From assembly GCA_021811385.1 (NCBI GenBank), contig JAJZPC010000006.1, positions 1 through 56,667 of the forward strand: 56,667 bases of DNA, given 5' to 3'. Shown one piece after another: positions 49,079-56,667 of this stretch. Below the pieces are notes generated by a model, which saw only the letters and a list, made by a program, of their open reading frames with translations, had not been told where the DNA came from and ran no database searches. The translations under genes and the position numbers were made by a program. How positions within the stretch are numbered: the stretch's first letter is position 1; the number at the start of each line of letters is the position of its first letter. This DNA comes from Deltaproteobacteria bacterium. GTDB lineage: Bacteria; Desulfobacterota; Desulfobulbia; Desulfobulbales; Desulfurivibrionaceae.

Positions 49079-49657
49079 ATGGAAAACGAAGAAAACGATA
49101 TCTTTTACAACGTCATCAACCGGTTTGTCGGATTTTACAGCCGTGATGCAGCCAAGGAAACACGCAACGATACCGACTGCGAATATCCTTTTGTGGCCAT
49201 GGACACCAGGCAGATCTTTGCCCAGCTCCGCTTTGTCGGCGATTTTCTCGAGCTTGACCGGGACGAGCCGGCCGCGCCCATGCCCCGTTTTCTGGATGTG
49301 GGTTGCGGGATCGGCAACGTGCTGCTCATTGCCGAACAGTTCGGTTTTGACGTGTACGGCATTGAAAAGGATGAATATTCCTTCCCGATTGCCGCCAAGC
49401 TCATCGGCGAGGATCGTGTTGCCCAGGCGGATATCTGGGCGTATGAGGGGTACGGTGAGTACGAGGTGATCTACTACTACCGCCCCTTTTCCGGACGGGT
49501 TCAACAGCTGCGCTTTGAAAAACTCATCGAGGATGCGATGAAACCAGGGGGGCTCCTCATCGCCAACCACAAAAACAGCGATGCAATCGATCAGGATCGT
49601 CGTTTCGAAAGGCTCAGCCCCTCCCTGCCGATCTGGCGGAAGATCCCGACACCATAA
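49079..49657 (+). CDS. Class I SAM-dependent methyltransferase-like protein
   Basis: This 192-residue protein has motif I RFLDVGCGIGNVLLIAEQF (about residue 70), an acidic residue after beta-2 (VYGIEKDEYS) and the later YEVIYYYRPFSG and MKPGGLLIANHKNS. That is a compact Rossmann methyltransferase. An N-terminal helix region (FYNVINRFVGFYSRDAAKET) may form a lid. The substrate is unknown. It is 105 bases after the amidohydrolase and convergent with the GGDEF gene. Confidence 0.8.
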   Translation: MENEENDIFYNVINRFVGFYSRDAAKETRNDTDCEYPFVAMDTRQIFAQLRFVGDFLELDRDEPAAPMPRFLDVGCGIGNVLLIAEQFGFDVYGIEKDEYSFPIAAKLIGEDRVAQADIWAYEGYGEYEVIYYYRPFSGRVQQLRFEKLIEDAMKPGGLLIANHKNSDAIDQDRRFERLSPSLPIWRKIPTP

Positions 49658-49663
49658 CAACGA

Positions 49664-50605
49664 TCAGGCGGCAACCACCTTGTTCCGCCCGCCGTTCTTG
49701 GCAAGGTAGAGGGCTTCGTCCGCCCTTCTCAGTATGGCCTCCAGACCGGTATCGTCTTTACGAAGACTGGTGATGCCGATACTGACCGTAAAACGGACAG
49801 TCTTGTCGTCCACATACACCTTCAGGTCGGCGATGGTCTGGCGAATCCGTTCCGCAACGACCAATGCCCCTTCCCTTTCGGTCTCCGGCAGGATAATGGA
49901 AAACTCCTCGCCGCCGAACCGGCCCAGCACGTCGCATTCCCGGAGAATTTCCTGGCAATTGGCGGTAAAAGCCTTGAGAACCTCATCGCCAACCGCGTGG
50001 CCATGGGCATCGTTTATCTTTTTGAAGTGATCGATATCCATCTGGATCGCGGAAAATATATGGGAATAGCGTTGCGAACGCAAAAACTCCTTTGTGATGA
50101 ACCCCATGAAATAACGGCGGTTAAAGACCCCGGTCAGCGGGTCGGTGATGGCCAACCGTTCAAGCTCCCGGTTCTGACCGAGAATCCTTTGCCGATAGGC
50201 CTCAAGCTGTTCAACCATCAAGTTGAACGAGTGGGAAAACTCCCCTAGAAATTCCACCCGCTGGGAAAAATCCCCCTTGGCTATCTGCCCTGTCTGCCAG
50301 GTGAGATGCCGGAGGGTCGCCTGCAGGTTCTTGAGATGATGGCAGGCCGGAAGGTTGGCCACGATCGAAACATCCATGTCACCGATGGAGAGCTGGTGGG
50401 CGGCATTGGTCAGGGAGGACAAGGCCTCGGTGAGGGCGTTGACGAATTCGCCTACCTGACGGACCTCATCCTCCCTTTGCCCTGTCAGATCAAGGGGATC
50501 AGGCTGTTCATTGTGCAGCAGCGCGTGGATATGGGCGCTGATCCTGTCCAGCCTTTCGATATCGTTATGATCCATGTGGTTACCCGGCAGGGTTGTCCCG
50601 GTCAT
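49664..50605 (-). CDS. Diguanylate cyclase (GGDEF) with HAMP-like N-terminus
   Basis: This 313-residue soluble protein has helical, HAMP/methyl-accepting-like sequence (about 20-145) followed by a GGDEF domain: DPLTGVFNRRYF, the metal-binding MDIDHFKKIND, active-site RFGGEEFSIILP and SIGITSL. It makes cyclic di-GMP. No RxxD inhibitory site is apparent before GGEEF. The start is taken at the ATGA overlapping the V4R gene stop; an ATG at 50575 is an alternative. Coupling to the V4R gene suggests that protein supplies the signal. Confidence 0.88.
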   Translation of the reverse strand: MTGTTLPGNHMDHNDIERLDRISAHIHALLHNEQPDPLDLTGQREDEVRQVGEFVNALTEALSSLTNAAHQLSIGDMDVSIVANLPACHHLKNLQATLRHLTWQTGQIAKGDFSQRVEFLGEFSHSFNLMVEQLEAYRQRILGQNRELERLAITDPLTGVFNRRYFMGFITKEFLRSQRYSHIFSAIQMDIDHFKKINDAHGHAVGDEVLKAFTANCQEILRECDVLGRFGGEEFSIILPETEREGALVVAERIRQTIADLKVYVDDKTVRFTVSIGITSLRKDDTGLEAILRRADEALYLAKNGGRNKVVAA

Positions 50606-51132
50606 ACATCCGCAAGCACGACCTCGAAACGGCATACCCGGTCGCCGGTACACCAGCAATCCGTCTCCCTTGCCGTGAACCGCTTGCCGAAATGGGCCGA
50701 AAACAAAGAGGAGATAAACCCTTCGTCAAAGGTGCACACCAATTCGTCGCTTATGGGCAACCCCGAGCAGTCGAGGTCTTCCGCCACGGTGAGAATGAAA
50801 CGGTGCTTGAGCAAATCAGAGGTCTCAACCCGCAGGATGCCGATGGACAGGGTTCTCAATGTTTCCTGGAGCGCGGCAATGAAGGCGTCGAAGTCCTGGT
50901 TTTTTTGGAGCAGATGTTCATGGAACGCCTTTCCCGCGCTCTGGCCGGCGTCAAAAAATATCCGGTTGGCCGTTGCCACATCGGTATGGGAGATAATCGC
51001 ATCCCGCAGGGTGAATTGCATCAACCGGTAGACGGCCACCGCGGTTTGCGGGCCAAGATTGGGGCGGCCCCATTCGATATCGCCAAGATGTGACCAGTCA
51101 AACCGCGAGGACTTTCGCTCTTCCTTGAACAT
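50602..51132 (-). CDS. V4R-domain putative ligand-sensing protein
   Basis: This 176-residue protein ends with the V4R (vinyl-4-reductase) domain signature FTARETDCWCTGDRVCRFEV and has a helical N-terminal region with AVAVYRLMQFTLRDAI. V4R domains bind small hydrophobic or tetrapyrrole-like ligands and act as sensor modules. It is translated together with the diguanylate cyclase through an ATGA overlap, indicating a two-protein ligand-to-c-di-GMP switch. The ATG at 51132 follows a modest AGAGG site. Confidence 0.82.
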   Translation of the reverse strand: MFKEERKSSRFDWSHLGDIEWGRPNLGPQTAVAVYRLMQFTLRDAIISHTDVATANRIFFDAGQSAGKAFHEHLLQKNQDFDAFIAALQETLRTLSIGILRVETSDLLKHRFILTVAEDLDCSGLPISDELVCTFDEGFISSLFSAHFGKRFTARETDCWCTGDRVCRFEVVLADV

Positions 51133-51261
51133 GGCCTTGCCTCTTTTGCCTTGGATGATAGCCAGAAACGCGTCAACGCCGCATATGACAATGCTAGCAT
51201 ATCCCTTTACCAAAAGGCAATGGGCCAGCGAGCGGAAAAAAGAAGAACCTGGGATCAGAGA

Positions 51262-51477
51262 CTAGAAATACGAGGCGTTGGGAAAAAGATCCTCGGGGAC
51301 ATTACCCTTGCCATGTTGCTTGGCACAGGCATATCTGGCGCAGTCGCGGAAACCGGCAAGGCAATATTTCCCTTGAATTTTCGAGGAAAACTGCGGAACG
51401 CTTGCCATGATCGTTACAAAAAAATCACAGGAGCTTAAAAATTCACAGTCTGTTTTCTTGCCGGAAGGAGTTGCCAC
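51262..51477 (-). CDS. Small cysteine-rich conserved protein (GTG start)
   Basis: This 71-residue protein has five cysteines in CEFLSSCDFF, KYCLAGFRDCARYACAKQHG and a C-terminal VPEDLFPN. I recognise this layout from small uncharacterised proteins of anaerobic bacteria, and the cysteines suggest a metal or Fe-S site. The GTG at 51477 is chosen because GGAG lies 6 bases upstream and the ATG at 51408 would discard the first two cysteines. It lies 129 bases upstream of the V4R gene on the same strand. Confidence 0.6.
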   Translation of the reverse strand: MATPSGKKTDCEFLSSCDFFVTIMASVPQFSSKIQGKYCLAGFRDCARYACAKQHGKGNVPEDLFPNASYF

Positions 51478-51692
51478 TGCGCTCTCCAAAGCTGGTTGGC
51501 CTATATTTTAAATTATAGCCCAAAAATCGGCGGATACACAATACGGAAAAACTACGGAGAACATCTCGGTTTTTACCTGGGTCTGCTCAGGATAAGATTG
51601 AGACGGGGAGGGGAACCAGCGGAATGAAGAGAAGATGAAAATGGCGGGGGTGCCCGATAGGGCCGTGATCTTTTTCAGAAGAGAAAACGAAA

Positions 51693-51722
51693 CAACCTGT
51701 TGCCCGGATGGGCAACAGGTTG
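51693..51722 (-). terminator. Intrinsic terminator of the glucosaminidase gene
   Basis: CAACCTGTTGCCC and GGGCAACAGGTTG form a perfect 13-bp stem with a GGAT loop; in minus-strand sense the stem is followed by TTTCGTTTTC. It is the main structure in the 302-base gap 51478-51779, which otherwise holds no gene I can support. Confidence 0.82.
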
Positions 51723-51779
51723 CAGGTAATGTTCGCGATACATAAACACAATGGAGGGGCCCCCCCCCTGGCACACGCT

Positions 51780-52871
51780 TTACCGGATATTTTCCAGGCT
51801 TGCCAGCCGGACCCTGCTGCCGAACACGCCGCCCTTGCCGGCAAGAACGCACTGATCATAGACCTGCAGGTCGTTGCTTTTGATAAGCTGGGTCAGATCG
51901 GCAACATAATCGGTTCCCCGGTTGGAATACTGGTGCAGACCATTGGCCAGGACAAGAGAGTCCATGGTCTCTTCCCTTTTATGCCGCAGCTCTTTGTAGG
52001 CGGGAACCCGGTTGATCATCAAGATATATGAACGAACGGAATCGAGCAGGGAGGCATATGCCGCGCCGGAGTATGCTTTTCCATCCTCGCGCCCGTCAGC
52101 CACGCGCCCCGATTTATCCCAGGTCAAGACTCCAAAGAGGTTGTTCCTCTCCAAGGAAAAGCGGGATCCACCCCATGATGATTCCAAGGCGCCCTGGGCC
52201 ATGATCAGGCTCACCGGCACCGGACTGATGCGGCGGCGCAGATCGGCCACCTCATAGGCCCGGTATTTACGGCAGAGATTCTGCAGGTAAAAGACCTCAT
52301 TCTGGGTCAAACCCGCAAGCCGGGTATAGTCTTGCGCGTTCAGGCCAAAGTTCAAGCGCTTGGGGGGGGACGCGAATTTCTCCAGGATCTTCTCAAAGGC
52401 GGACCGTTCTTCCTCAACCTCGGACAAGGCGATCATTGCCGCGGGAAGGAGAACATGGAGAAAGGCCTTTTTCTGGCTGGCCGCATCAAGGGACGGCATG
52501 TCCCCGGGAAACTTGCTGACCAGCACGGCGGGAACCTCTGAAAAAGGCTCGACTTCCCACAAGTTGTTGGCCTTGAGTTGACTCAGCAGATCCTCGGCGG
52601 TATGGACTTCAATGGTGGGGACGGACTGAAACCGTTGGGGAAAACGGATAAATACCGAGGAAGGCTGGGTCAACAGGGCGACAAGAAAGAAAAGCATGAC
52701 CAGGGACAATCCGGAGACCATCCGCACCATACAGGAATCGACCGCTTTCTTGCCGAAATACATCGGGTTTTCGTCGTGTTTCACTGCCACTACTTTTTTA
52801 TGTTTTACTACCACAACTTTTTCCTGCTCTGGGGTTACGTCCGGGGGACGGTTTGATGCAAGGCAGTCCAT
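51780..52871 (-). CDS. Bax-like membrane-anchored glucosaminidase
   Basis: This 363-residue protein has a cytoplasmic N-terminus (about 1-48), one transmembrane helix (about 50-70; MVSGLSLVMLFFLVALL) and an extracytoplasmic mannosyl-glycoprotein endo-beta-N-acetylglucosaminidase-like domain. The domain shows VPVSLIMAQGALESSWGGSR (catalytic Glu region), NNLFGVLTW, YAGAAYASLLDSVRSYIL-like sequence and TDYVADLTQLI near the end. It should cleave peptidoglycan. ATG 52871 has GGAGG directly upstream. A perfect hairpin terminator follows. Confidence 0.85.
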   Translation of the reverse strand: MDCLASNRPPDVTPEQEKVVVVKHKKVVAVKHDENPMYFGKKAVDSCMVRMVSGLSLVMLFFLVALLTQPSSVFIRFPQRFQSVPTIEVHTAEDLLSQLKANNLWEVEPFSEVPAVLVSKFPGDMPSLDAASQKKAFLHVLLPAAMIALSEVEEERSAFEKILEKFASPPKRLNFGLNAQDYTRLAGLTQNEVFYLQNLCRKYRAYEVADLRRRISPVPVSLIMAQGALESSWGGSRFSLERNNLFGVLTWDKSGRVADGREDGKAYSGAAYASLLDSVRSYILMINRVPAYKELRHKREETMDSLVLANGLHQYSNRGTDYVADLTQLIKSNDLQVYDQCVLAGKGGVFGSRVRLASLENIR

Positions 52872-53361
52872 AGATCCTCCACCTGTGCAAACACATAACA
52901 AGAGAGCAAACGCTCGTCCTTGACCGTTGCCGTTGTTCCCCCTCTTCCTGTCCCGAAGAGGTAGGCGAACATACCAGATGCATCTTGTAAAGGCAAGCAA
53001 AACATCACGGCCGCGGCCCACGCAACCATCGAAACCTACTTTCCATAGTATAGAAAGGAAATAAAAACACAACAAATAGTGTTATTGTAGCATTTAAAAT
53101 AATACCTAAGCGCCGAGGATTCCCCAACGATTTCCAGTGGTTTTCCCCCACGAGATTTTATTATTTTTTCATTACGGATAAAAAAAATGATCTGCCGGGC
53201 CCCGGTCATATTGCTACGATAAGGCCATGGACTCAAAGCATGATGGAATGGATGGAGGCGAAAAATAGTGGAAATACAACAGGATGTTGCCCATCAAGGA
53301 ACAACGGGCGGGTACGGCAGGGCAAAAAAGGCATTGATCACGCCGAGGCCGTACAGCGGGG
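52872..53361. other. 490-base intergenic region with AT-rich promoter zone
   Basis: No gene is supported. The stretch 53040-53215 is AT-rich, in contrast to its surroundings. It holds an extended -10 TGCTACAAT on the minus strand (53092-53084), predicting a leader of about 205 bases for the glucosaminidase. Near 53342-53376 GCCGAGGCC and GGCCTCGGC form a 9-bp stem overlapping the end of the topoisomerase gene, a possible terminator. Confidence 0.45.
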
Positions 53362-55431
53362 TTATTCGGCCTCGGCCTCCGGGACGTCGTCTTCCGCTGG
53401 TTTTGAAGCCTTGGCCGGCGCACTGGACTCTTGGGCCTGGACCGAGGCCTCACCCTCCTTGGCCGGAAAAAGGGTCGGTTGCACTTCGGCCGCTCCGGCA
53501 GGCTCCTTCTCGGCAGGCAATTCGGCGATCCGCCGCACCGGCCGGTCGGAAACCCGCTTGCCCAGGGCGGAAGCGCCCTTTATCAGAACCTCGCTGAAGC
53601 TGCAATCCACGTAGTTGTGGCGGGCCCGCTTGGACGGGGCGAGATGCACCCGCACCCTGCCCCCCTCCCCGATGGTCAGGTAGAGGATGGCGGAATTCTT
53701 GTGTTCCGGAAAGAGGCGGTATTCCTTTTCCAGGATGAATTTCGGGCTGTTAAACCGCTTGACATAGCAGAGATTCTGGCTGCCCTCGCGGTAGAGGATG
53801 TTGAAAACCCGTTTTTCCTCGACCTTGCCGCACCAGAGCACATCATGACCGACAAAGAGCTTGTCGATCACGTTGATGACCTTGTACATGCCGTTTTGGA
53901 AAATGAGCAGCAGCTTGTCGTATTCGGAACAGGGAAAACAATCCTCGGGCTTGGCCTTGACCTGATGGCCCAAAAAGCCGGTTTCCCGGTCATACCCCAT
54001 GGTCAGGTTGGAGAGCGCCACCTTGCGCACCTCCACCTCGCCGAAGGTGGCGATCTCGGTGCGGCGCGGGTAGAGATGGCCGTAACGGTTCAGGAGATCG
54101 TCGAGATACTTGATGGTGTACCCGACCATGTCGAGCAGATAATTCTCCACCGCCTTGATGTTATCCCGGACCTCCTTGATGTCCTTCTTCTTCTTGTCCA
54201 GGTCGTAGCGGGAGATGCGCTTGATCCGTATCTCCAGCAGCCGCTCGATGTCCTCGGTGGTCACTTCGCGGACCAGCTTGTCCTTATAGGGCAGCAGCGC
54301 CGCGCCAATGGTCTCGACCACCGCCTTGTAGGTTTTGCACTCCTCGATCTCTTTGTAGAGCCGCTCTTCGATGAAGATCTGCTCCAACAGATGGGCGTGG
54401 AGCTTTTCCTTGAGCCTCCCATGTTCGATGGTCAGCTCCTTCTCCAGGTCGAGGACCAGTTTCTTGGTATTCTGGCGCAATACCTCGCTCACCGTGAGCA
54501 CCGCCGGGTTGTTATCCACAATCACGGTCAGGTTCGGGCTGATCGGCACCTCGCAGTCGGTAAAGGCGTACAGGGCCTTGATGGTGTCCGCCGCGTAGAT
54601 GCCGCGCACCAGCTTGATCTCGATCTCCACCTCTTCGGCGGTGTAGTCGTTGATGCTCAGAATCTTGAGCTTGTTCCCCCTGGCCGCCTTTTCCACGCTC
54701 TCGATCAGCGACTGGGTGGTCGTGCCGTAGGGGATATCCTTGATGGTGATGGTCTTCTCGTTCTTCTCCTCGATCCTGGCCCGGCAGCGCAAGCGGCCGT
54801 TGCCGTCCTCGTAGCCGGAAACATCGATGGCCCCGCCCAGGAGAAAATCCGGATATAAAACAAAGGGCTCGTCGCGGAGGATATTCTTCTGGGCTTCGAG
54901 CAGCTCGCAGAAATTATGGGGCATGATCTTGGTGGCCATGCCCACCGCGATACCCTCGGCCCCCTGCATCAATAAAAGAGGAATCTTGGCGGGCAGGGCC
55001 ACGGGCTCCTGCATTCTGCCGTCGTAGGAGTCGGTGAACTCGGTGAGATCCTTGTTGAACAGGGTTTCCCTGGCCAGGGGGGAGAGACGGCACTCGATGT
55101 ACCGGGCCGCCGAGGCCTGATCGCCGGTGAAGATATTGCCGAAGTTGCCCTGCCGGTCGATGAGATAGCCCTTGTTGGCCAGGTTGACCAGGGCGGAAAA
55201 GATCGAGGCGTCGCCATGGGGGTGGAGCTTCATGCAATCGCCCACCACGTTGGCCACCTTATGGAAGCGACCGTCATCCATGTTGAACAGGGTCTGGAGA
55301 ATGCGGCGCTGCACGGGTTTCAAGCCGTCGGCCACGTCGGGGATGGCCCGCTCCCGGATGACGTAGGAGGTGTAGTCCAGGAAGTTGGTGTCAAAGAGCT
55401 TGTGCAGCTCGCCGTAATGGGAGGTATCCAT
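53362..55431 (-). CDS. parC: Type IIA topoisomerase subunit A (ParC/GyrA type)
   Basis: This 689-residue protein starts with the GyrA/ParC breakage-reunion domain: YVIRERAIPDVADGLKPVQRR, HPHGDASIFSALVNLA and the active-site Tyr in SAARYIECRLSP (about residue 110). A coiled coil follows (about 330-440) and then a shortened C-terminal region without clear GyrA-box beta-propeller repeats. The last 65 residues are Ala/Glu/Pro-rich and low-complexity. The reduced C-terminus favours a topoisomerase IV-like, decatenating enzyme. It starts two bases after the subunit B stop. Confidence 0.9.
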   Translation of the reverse strand: MDTSHYGELHKLFDTNFLDYTSYVIRERAIPDVADGLKPVQRRILQTLFNMDDGRFHKVANVVGDCMKLHPHGDASIFSALVNLANKGYLIDRQGNFGNIFTGDQASAARYIECRLSPLARETLFNKDLTEFTDSYDGRMQEPVALPAKIPLLLMQGAEGIAVGMATKIMPHNFCELLEAQKNILRDEPFVLYPDFLLGGAIDVSGYEDGNGRLRCRARIEEKNEKTITIKDIPYGTTTQSLIESVEKAARGNKLKILSINDYTAEEVEIEIKLVRGIYAADTIKALYAFTDCEVPISPNLTVIVDNNPAVLTVSEVLRQNTKKLVLDLEKELTIEHGRLKEKLHAHLLEQIFIEERLYKEIEECKTYKAVVETIGAALLPYKDKLVREVTTEDIERLLEIRIKRISRYDLDKKKKDIKEVRDNIKAVENYLLDMVGYTIKYLDDLLNRYGHLYPRRTEIATFGEVEVRKVALSNLTMGYDRETGFLGHQVKAKPEDCFPCSEYDKLLLIFQNGMYKVINVIDKLFVGHDVLWCGKVEEKRVFNILYREGSQNLCYVKRFNSPKFILEKEYRLFPEHKNSAILYLTIGEGGRVRVHLAPSKRARHNYVDCSFSEVLIKGASALGKRVSDRPVRRIAELPAEKEPAGAAEVQPTLFPAKEGEASVQAQESSAPAKASKPAEDDVPEAEAE

Positions 55432-55433
55432 GA

Positions 55434-56667
55434 TTACACGACCACCAGATGATCCATGATGTATTCTTTGCGCTCGGGCGTGTTCTTACCCATGTAAAAG
55501 GAGAGCAGCCTGGGCACCTCGCTGAGGGTGTCGATATTCACCTGCTGCAAGCGCATGTCCGGGCCGATGAACTGCTTGAACTCCTTGGGGGAGATCTCAC
55601 CCAATCCCTTGAAGCGGGTGATCTCCACCGCCTTTTTGCCCTTGCCGCCCAGCTTCTTTTCCGCCGCCTCCCGTTCCTTGTCCGAATAGCAGTAGACGGT
55701 CTCCTCCTTGTTGCGCACCCGGAAGATGGGGGTCTCAAGGATATAGACATGCCCCCGTTTGACCAACGCTTCGAAAAACTGGAGGAAATAGGTGAGCAAC
55801 AGGTTACGGATATGCAGCCCGTCCACGTCGGCGTCCGTGGCCAGGATCACCTTGTCGTAGCGCAGGGTTTCCACGGAATCCTCGATGTCCAGGGTCCGCA
55901 TCATGTTGTACATCTCGTCGTTCTTGTACAGCAGGGTCAGGGGCTGGCCGTAGACGTTCATCGGCTTGCCCTTGAGGGAAAAAACCGCCTGGGTCATGGG
56001 GTCGCGGGAGCTGACGATGGAGCCGGAGGCGGACTGGCCCTCGGTGAGAAAAAGCATGTTCTCGCGGTCCGGAGTGGAGGGCTTTTCCGGGGTCGGATGG
56101 TACTTGCAATCCTTGAGCTGGGGGATCTTTAAGGCGACCTTCTTGGCCTTGGCCTTGGCCTCCTTGCGCACATGCTGGAGCTCCTTGCGGATCTTGGCGC
56201 TCTGCTGGATCTTATCGATGATGATCTCGGCCAGCTCGGTATTCTTGTAGAAGAAATCGCAGACAAAATCCTTGACCTTGTTGACGATATCGCCCCTAAC
56301 ATCGGTGTTGCCAAGCTTGTTCTTGGTCTGCGACTCAAAGATCGGATCCTTCACCTTGACCGCGATGGCGCCAACCACCCCTTCCCGCACATCCTCGCCG
56401 GAAAACTTCTTGCCGGAAAAATCGTTGACCCCTTTCAGTATCCCCTCGCGGAAGGCGGAGAGATGGGTGCCGCCCTCGTTGGTATAGGTGCCGTTGACAA
56501 AGGAGAAATAGGTTTCGCCGTAGCCCTCGGTATGGGAAAAGGCGAACTCCAGGGTGGAATCCTTGAAATGGATCGGCGCGTAGAGCTGGGTTTCGGCGAT
56601 CTCCTTGTCCAGCAGGTCGAGCAACCCGTTGGCCGAAAAAAAGCACTCGCCTTCGTAGTAGATCTTG
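55434..56667 (-). CDS. parE: Type IIA topoisomerase subunit B (ParE/GyrB type), N-terminus cut by window edge
   Basis: The visible 410 residues include the transducer domain, with the switch-Lys region following HLSAFREGILKGVNDF, then the TOPRIM domain with ENMLFLTEGQSASGSIVSSR, the metal-binding DADVDGLHIRNLLLTYF and the C-terminal RFKGLGEISPKEFKQFIGPD. The ATPase domain lies beyond position 56667. It hydrolyses ATP to drive strand passage with subunit A. ParE and GyrB cannot be separated with certainty on this fragment; pairing with the short-tailed A subunit favours ParE. Confidence 0.9.
   Translation of the reverse strand, partial: KIYYEGECFFSANGLLDLLDKEIAETQLYAPIHFKDSTLEFAFSHTEGYGETYFSFVNGTYTNEGGTHLSAFREGILKGVNDFSGKKFSGEDVREGVVGAIAVKVKDPIFESQTKNKLGNTDVRGDIVNKVKDFVCDFFYKNTELAEIIIDKIQQSAKIRKELQHVRKEAKAKAKKVALKIPQLKDCKYHPTPEKPSTPDRENMLFLTEGQSASGSIVSSRDPMTQAVFSLKGKPMNVYGQPLTLLYKNDEMYNMMRTLDIEDSVETLRYDKVILATDADVDGLHIRNLLLTYFLQFFEALVKRGHVYILETPIFRVRNKEETVYCYSDKEREAAEKKLGGKGKKAVEITRFKGLGEISPKEFKQFIGPDMRLQQVNIDTLSEVPRLLSFYMGKNTPERKEYIMDHLVVV

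Noticed and set aside
51752-51772. Run of C residues near the end of the glucosaminidase region as a phase-variation tract
   Set aside because: The run lies just downstream of the coding stop at 51780 on the minus strand, so slippage would not change the protein.

Overview
The window is a GC-rich bacterial chromosome segment with no tRNA, rRNA, CRISPR array or transposase gene visible. The gene content suggests an anaerobic, respiratory member of the Desulfobacterota, plausibly near the Desulfobulbales. The clues are an exported CbiK-type cobaltochelatase, an anaerobic (cbi) cobalamin pathway, a Tat-exported NiFe hydrogenase, several c-type haem sensor proteins and a sigma-54 regulatory circuit. 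The taxonomic call is inference.

Layout. (1) 1-4.5 kb: the tail of a hybrid histidine kinase, then a Yej-type peptide ABC importer (yejB, yejE, yejF) interrupted by a palindromic repeat. (2) 4.5-5.4 kb: a PIN toxin/antitoxin pair lying between two copies of the yejF 3' end; the second copy is fused to a PIN gene remnant. (3) 5.6-7.1 kb: a membrane 4Fe-4S protein and a small conserved protein. (4) 7.4-13.9 kb: a co-directional run encoding hydrogenase large and small subunits, a membrane CheA-like kinase with a di-haem periplasmic domain, CheX, CheY and an exported cyclophilin. This looks like a hydrogen- or redox-sensing phosphorelay and is the best candidate for an undescribed system. (5) 13.9-22.1 kb: two MacB/LolD-type ABC transporters, NosL, a TlpA-like thioredoxin and membrane proteins around a highly codon-biased periplasmic beta-propeller cytochrome. 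(6) 22.1-35.7 kb: a minus-strand cobalamin regulon (nucleoside-recognition membrane protein, cbiK, btuCDF, cbiA, C, D, ET, L, F, G, H) under two cobalamin riboswitches. Four copies of a GC-rich palindromic element lie in it; two sit in frame inside cbiA and cbiD and one supplies the start of cbiF. No cbiJ is visible.

(7) 35.9-37.5 kb: an FmdE-like protein and a MoeA-like protein. (8) 37.7-44.5 kb: arfB, then a haem-sensor kinase and an NtrC-type activator, divergent from a YeiH-family transporter whose upstream region carries a near-perfect sigma-54 promoter, followed by an overlooked 54-residue membrane protein. (9) 44.6-51.5 kb: a ribosome-hibernation/cold-shock fusion, a DksA-like zinc protein, a TPR-methyltransferase, an M20 amidohydrolase, a second methyltransferase, and a V4R/GGDEF signalling pair with a small cysteine-rich protein. 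(10) 51.8 kb to the end: a Bax-like glucosaminidase and the topoisomerase IV/gyrase-type A and B subunits, the latter cut by the window edge.

The recurring theme is sensing: five signalling units, two of them with c-type haem input domains, sit beside the metabolic genes they may control.
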